A stretch of DNA of 12,150 bases from Lachnospiraceae bacterium UBA7160 (GTDB lineage Bacteria > Bacillota > Clostridia > Lachnospirales > Lachnospiraceae), in the NCBI GenBank assembly GCA_002491565.1, contig DKWE01000103.1:1-12150 (forward strand). The letters are read 5' to 3'. The translations under genes and the position numbers were made by a program. Every line of letters starts with the position of its first letter. The stretch's first letter is position 1. The notes below the pieces were generated by a model. That model worked only from the letters and a program-made list of their open reading frames with translations, did not search any database and was not told the DNA's origin. Of the stretch, positions 11,812 through 12,150 are shown in pieces.

Positions 11812-12138
11812 ATGAAACATGAAAAAACAGCATTCCTGCCGGATGATGGGGAAAGAGTTGTAGAAATCGAAATTGAGAGGCCCCGCAGCTTCAAAAATCA
11901 CCCATTCAAGGTATGTGCTGACCGACAGATGATGCAGCTAAAAGAAAGCATCGAGAAATACGGAATTCTTACCCCATTGGTCGTGCGTCCTATGCCGGAG
12001 GGCATCTATGAGATCATTTCCGGGCACCGGAGAAAATTTGCAGCAGAACAGCTGGGATATCGGAAATTACCAGTCATTATCCGGGTCATGAAAGACGACG
12101 AAGCAATCGTAGCCATGGTAGATTCCGTGCGCCCGTAA
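11812..12138 (+). CDS. ParB-like partition protein, first exon, interrupted
   Basis: The N-terminal part of a ParB/Spo0J-type partition protein that normally binds centromere-like DNA and CTP. Visible are the domain start (IERPRSFKNHPFKV), LKESIEKYGILTPLVVRP and the nucleotide-binding SGHRRKFAAEQLG (70-82), then AIVAMVDS. At residue 105, where relatives continue with an N-x-Q-R motif, the frame reads VRP and stops at 12138. The sequence after 12126 begins GTGCGCCC, so the real exon probably ends at 12126 with an intron following. The start at 11812 has AAAGGAGG ten bases upstream. Chromosomal ParB is longer and set in other surroundings, so this is more likely a copy from a plasmid or integrative element. 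If the intron splices, full-length protein would be made. Otherwise this 108-residue fragment lacks the DNA-binding domain. Confidence 0.8.
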   Translation: MKHEKTAFLPDDGERVVEIEIERPRSFKNHPFKVCADRQMMQLKESIEKYGILTPLVVRPMPEGIYEIISGHRRKFAAEQLGYRKLPVIIRVMKDDEAIVAMVDSVRP

Positions 12139-12150
12139 GGCGTATGGGTT
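12127..12150 (+). mobile_element. 5' end of a probable group II intron
   Basis: The 24 visible bases begin GTGCGCCCGTAAGGCG, matching the GTGYG start of group II introns, whose 5' ends commonly read GTGCGCCC. They begin exactly where the ParB reading frame loses similarity to its family, in the same orientation as the gene. The ribozyme domains, the reverse transcriptase ORF and the 3' exon are outside the window, so the call depends on this short signature and the exon break. Confidence 0.75.

Overview
The window looks like a chromosome segment from a Gram-positive, low-to-mid GC Clostridia bacterium, most likely Lachnospiraceae (Blautia-like). The reasons are strong AGGAGG ribosome sites with frequent TTG/GTG starts, a YesM/YesN two-component pair, a BlaI/BlaR1-type pair with a DUF4825-like region and GGADGPT motifs, and a VanW-family protein. 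No species can be named from sequence alone. From 1 to about 11000 every convincing protein gene is on the minus strand. The right end (tRNA-Arg and a partition gene) is on the plus strand.

Minus strand, read from right to left. (a) 10958-8868: a predicted (beta/alpha)8-barrel protein of unknown role, then a fusion of a YqeG-type HAD phosphatase with a VanW domain. Both are probably read from an extended -10 promoter at 11145-11153, and the unit ends at a terminator at 8682-8722. (b) 8668-8498: a 56-residue single-span membrane protein. (c) 8514-5614: a BlaI-type repressor and a BlaR1-type M56 membrane metalloprotease. They are read from a near-consensus promoter overlaid by two perfect 17-bp palindromes, and end at a terminator at 5552-5588. 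The protease carries six 12-residue tandem repeats inside its presumed sensor region and two GGADGPT motifs at its C-terminus. (d) 5523-1716: an operon for a solute-binding lipoprotein, a YesM-type sensor kinase and a YesN-type response regulator, in the layout of a three-component nutrient sensor. Its leader holds a 55-nt two-tier palindrome and short ORFs. (e) 1577-101: a second, secreted solute-binding protein with its own promoter and terminator. It is the likely regulatory target, and transporter membrane genes would be expected beyond the left edge.

Plus strand. A tRNA-Arg(CCU) at 11320-11393 with its own promoter and terminator is followed by about 350 bases of hairpin-rich non-coding DNA and then a ParB-like gene. 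The ParB frame breaks off at 12126, where the sequence changes to GTGCGCCC, the typical 5' end of a group II intron. The stretch right of the tRNA is best read as the start of an integrated conjugative or mobilizable element whose partition gene has been invaded by the intron. The rest of both lies outside the window.

Most noteworthy: the intron boundary in parB, the attenuator-like alternative hairpins ahead of parB, the GGADGPT twin motifs and repeat expansion in the BlaR1-like protein, the HAD-VanW fusion, and the palindromic leader of the sensor operon.
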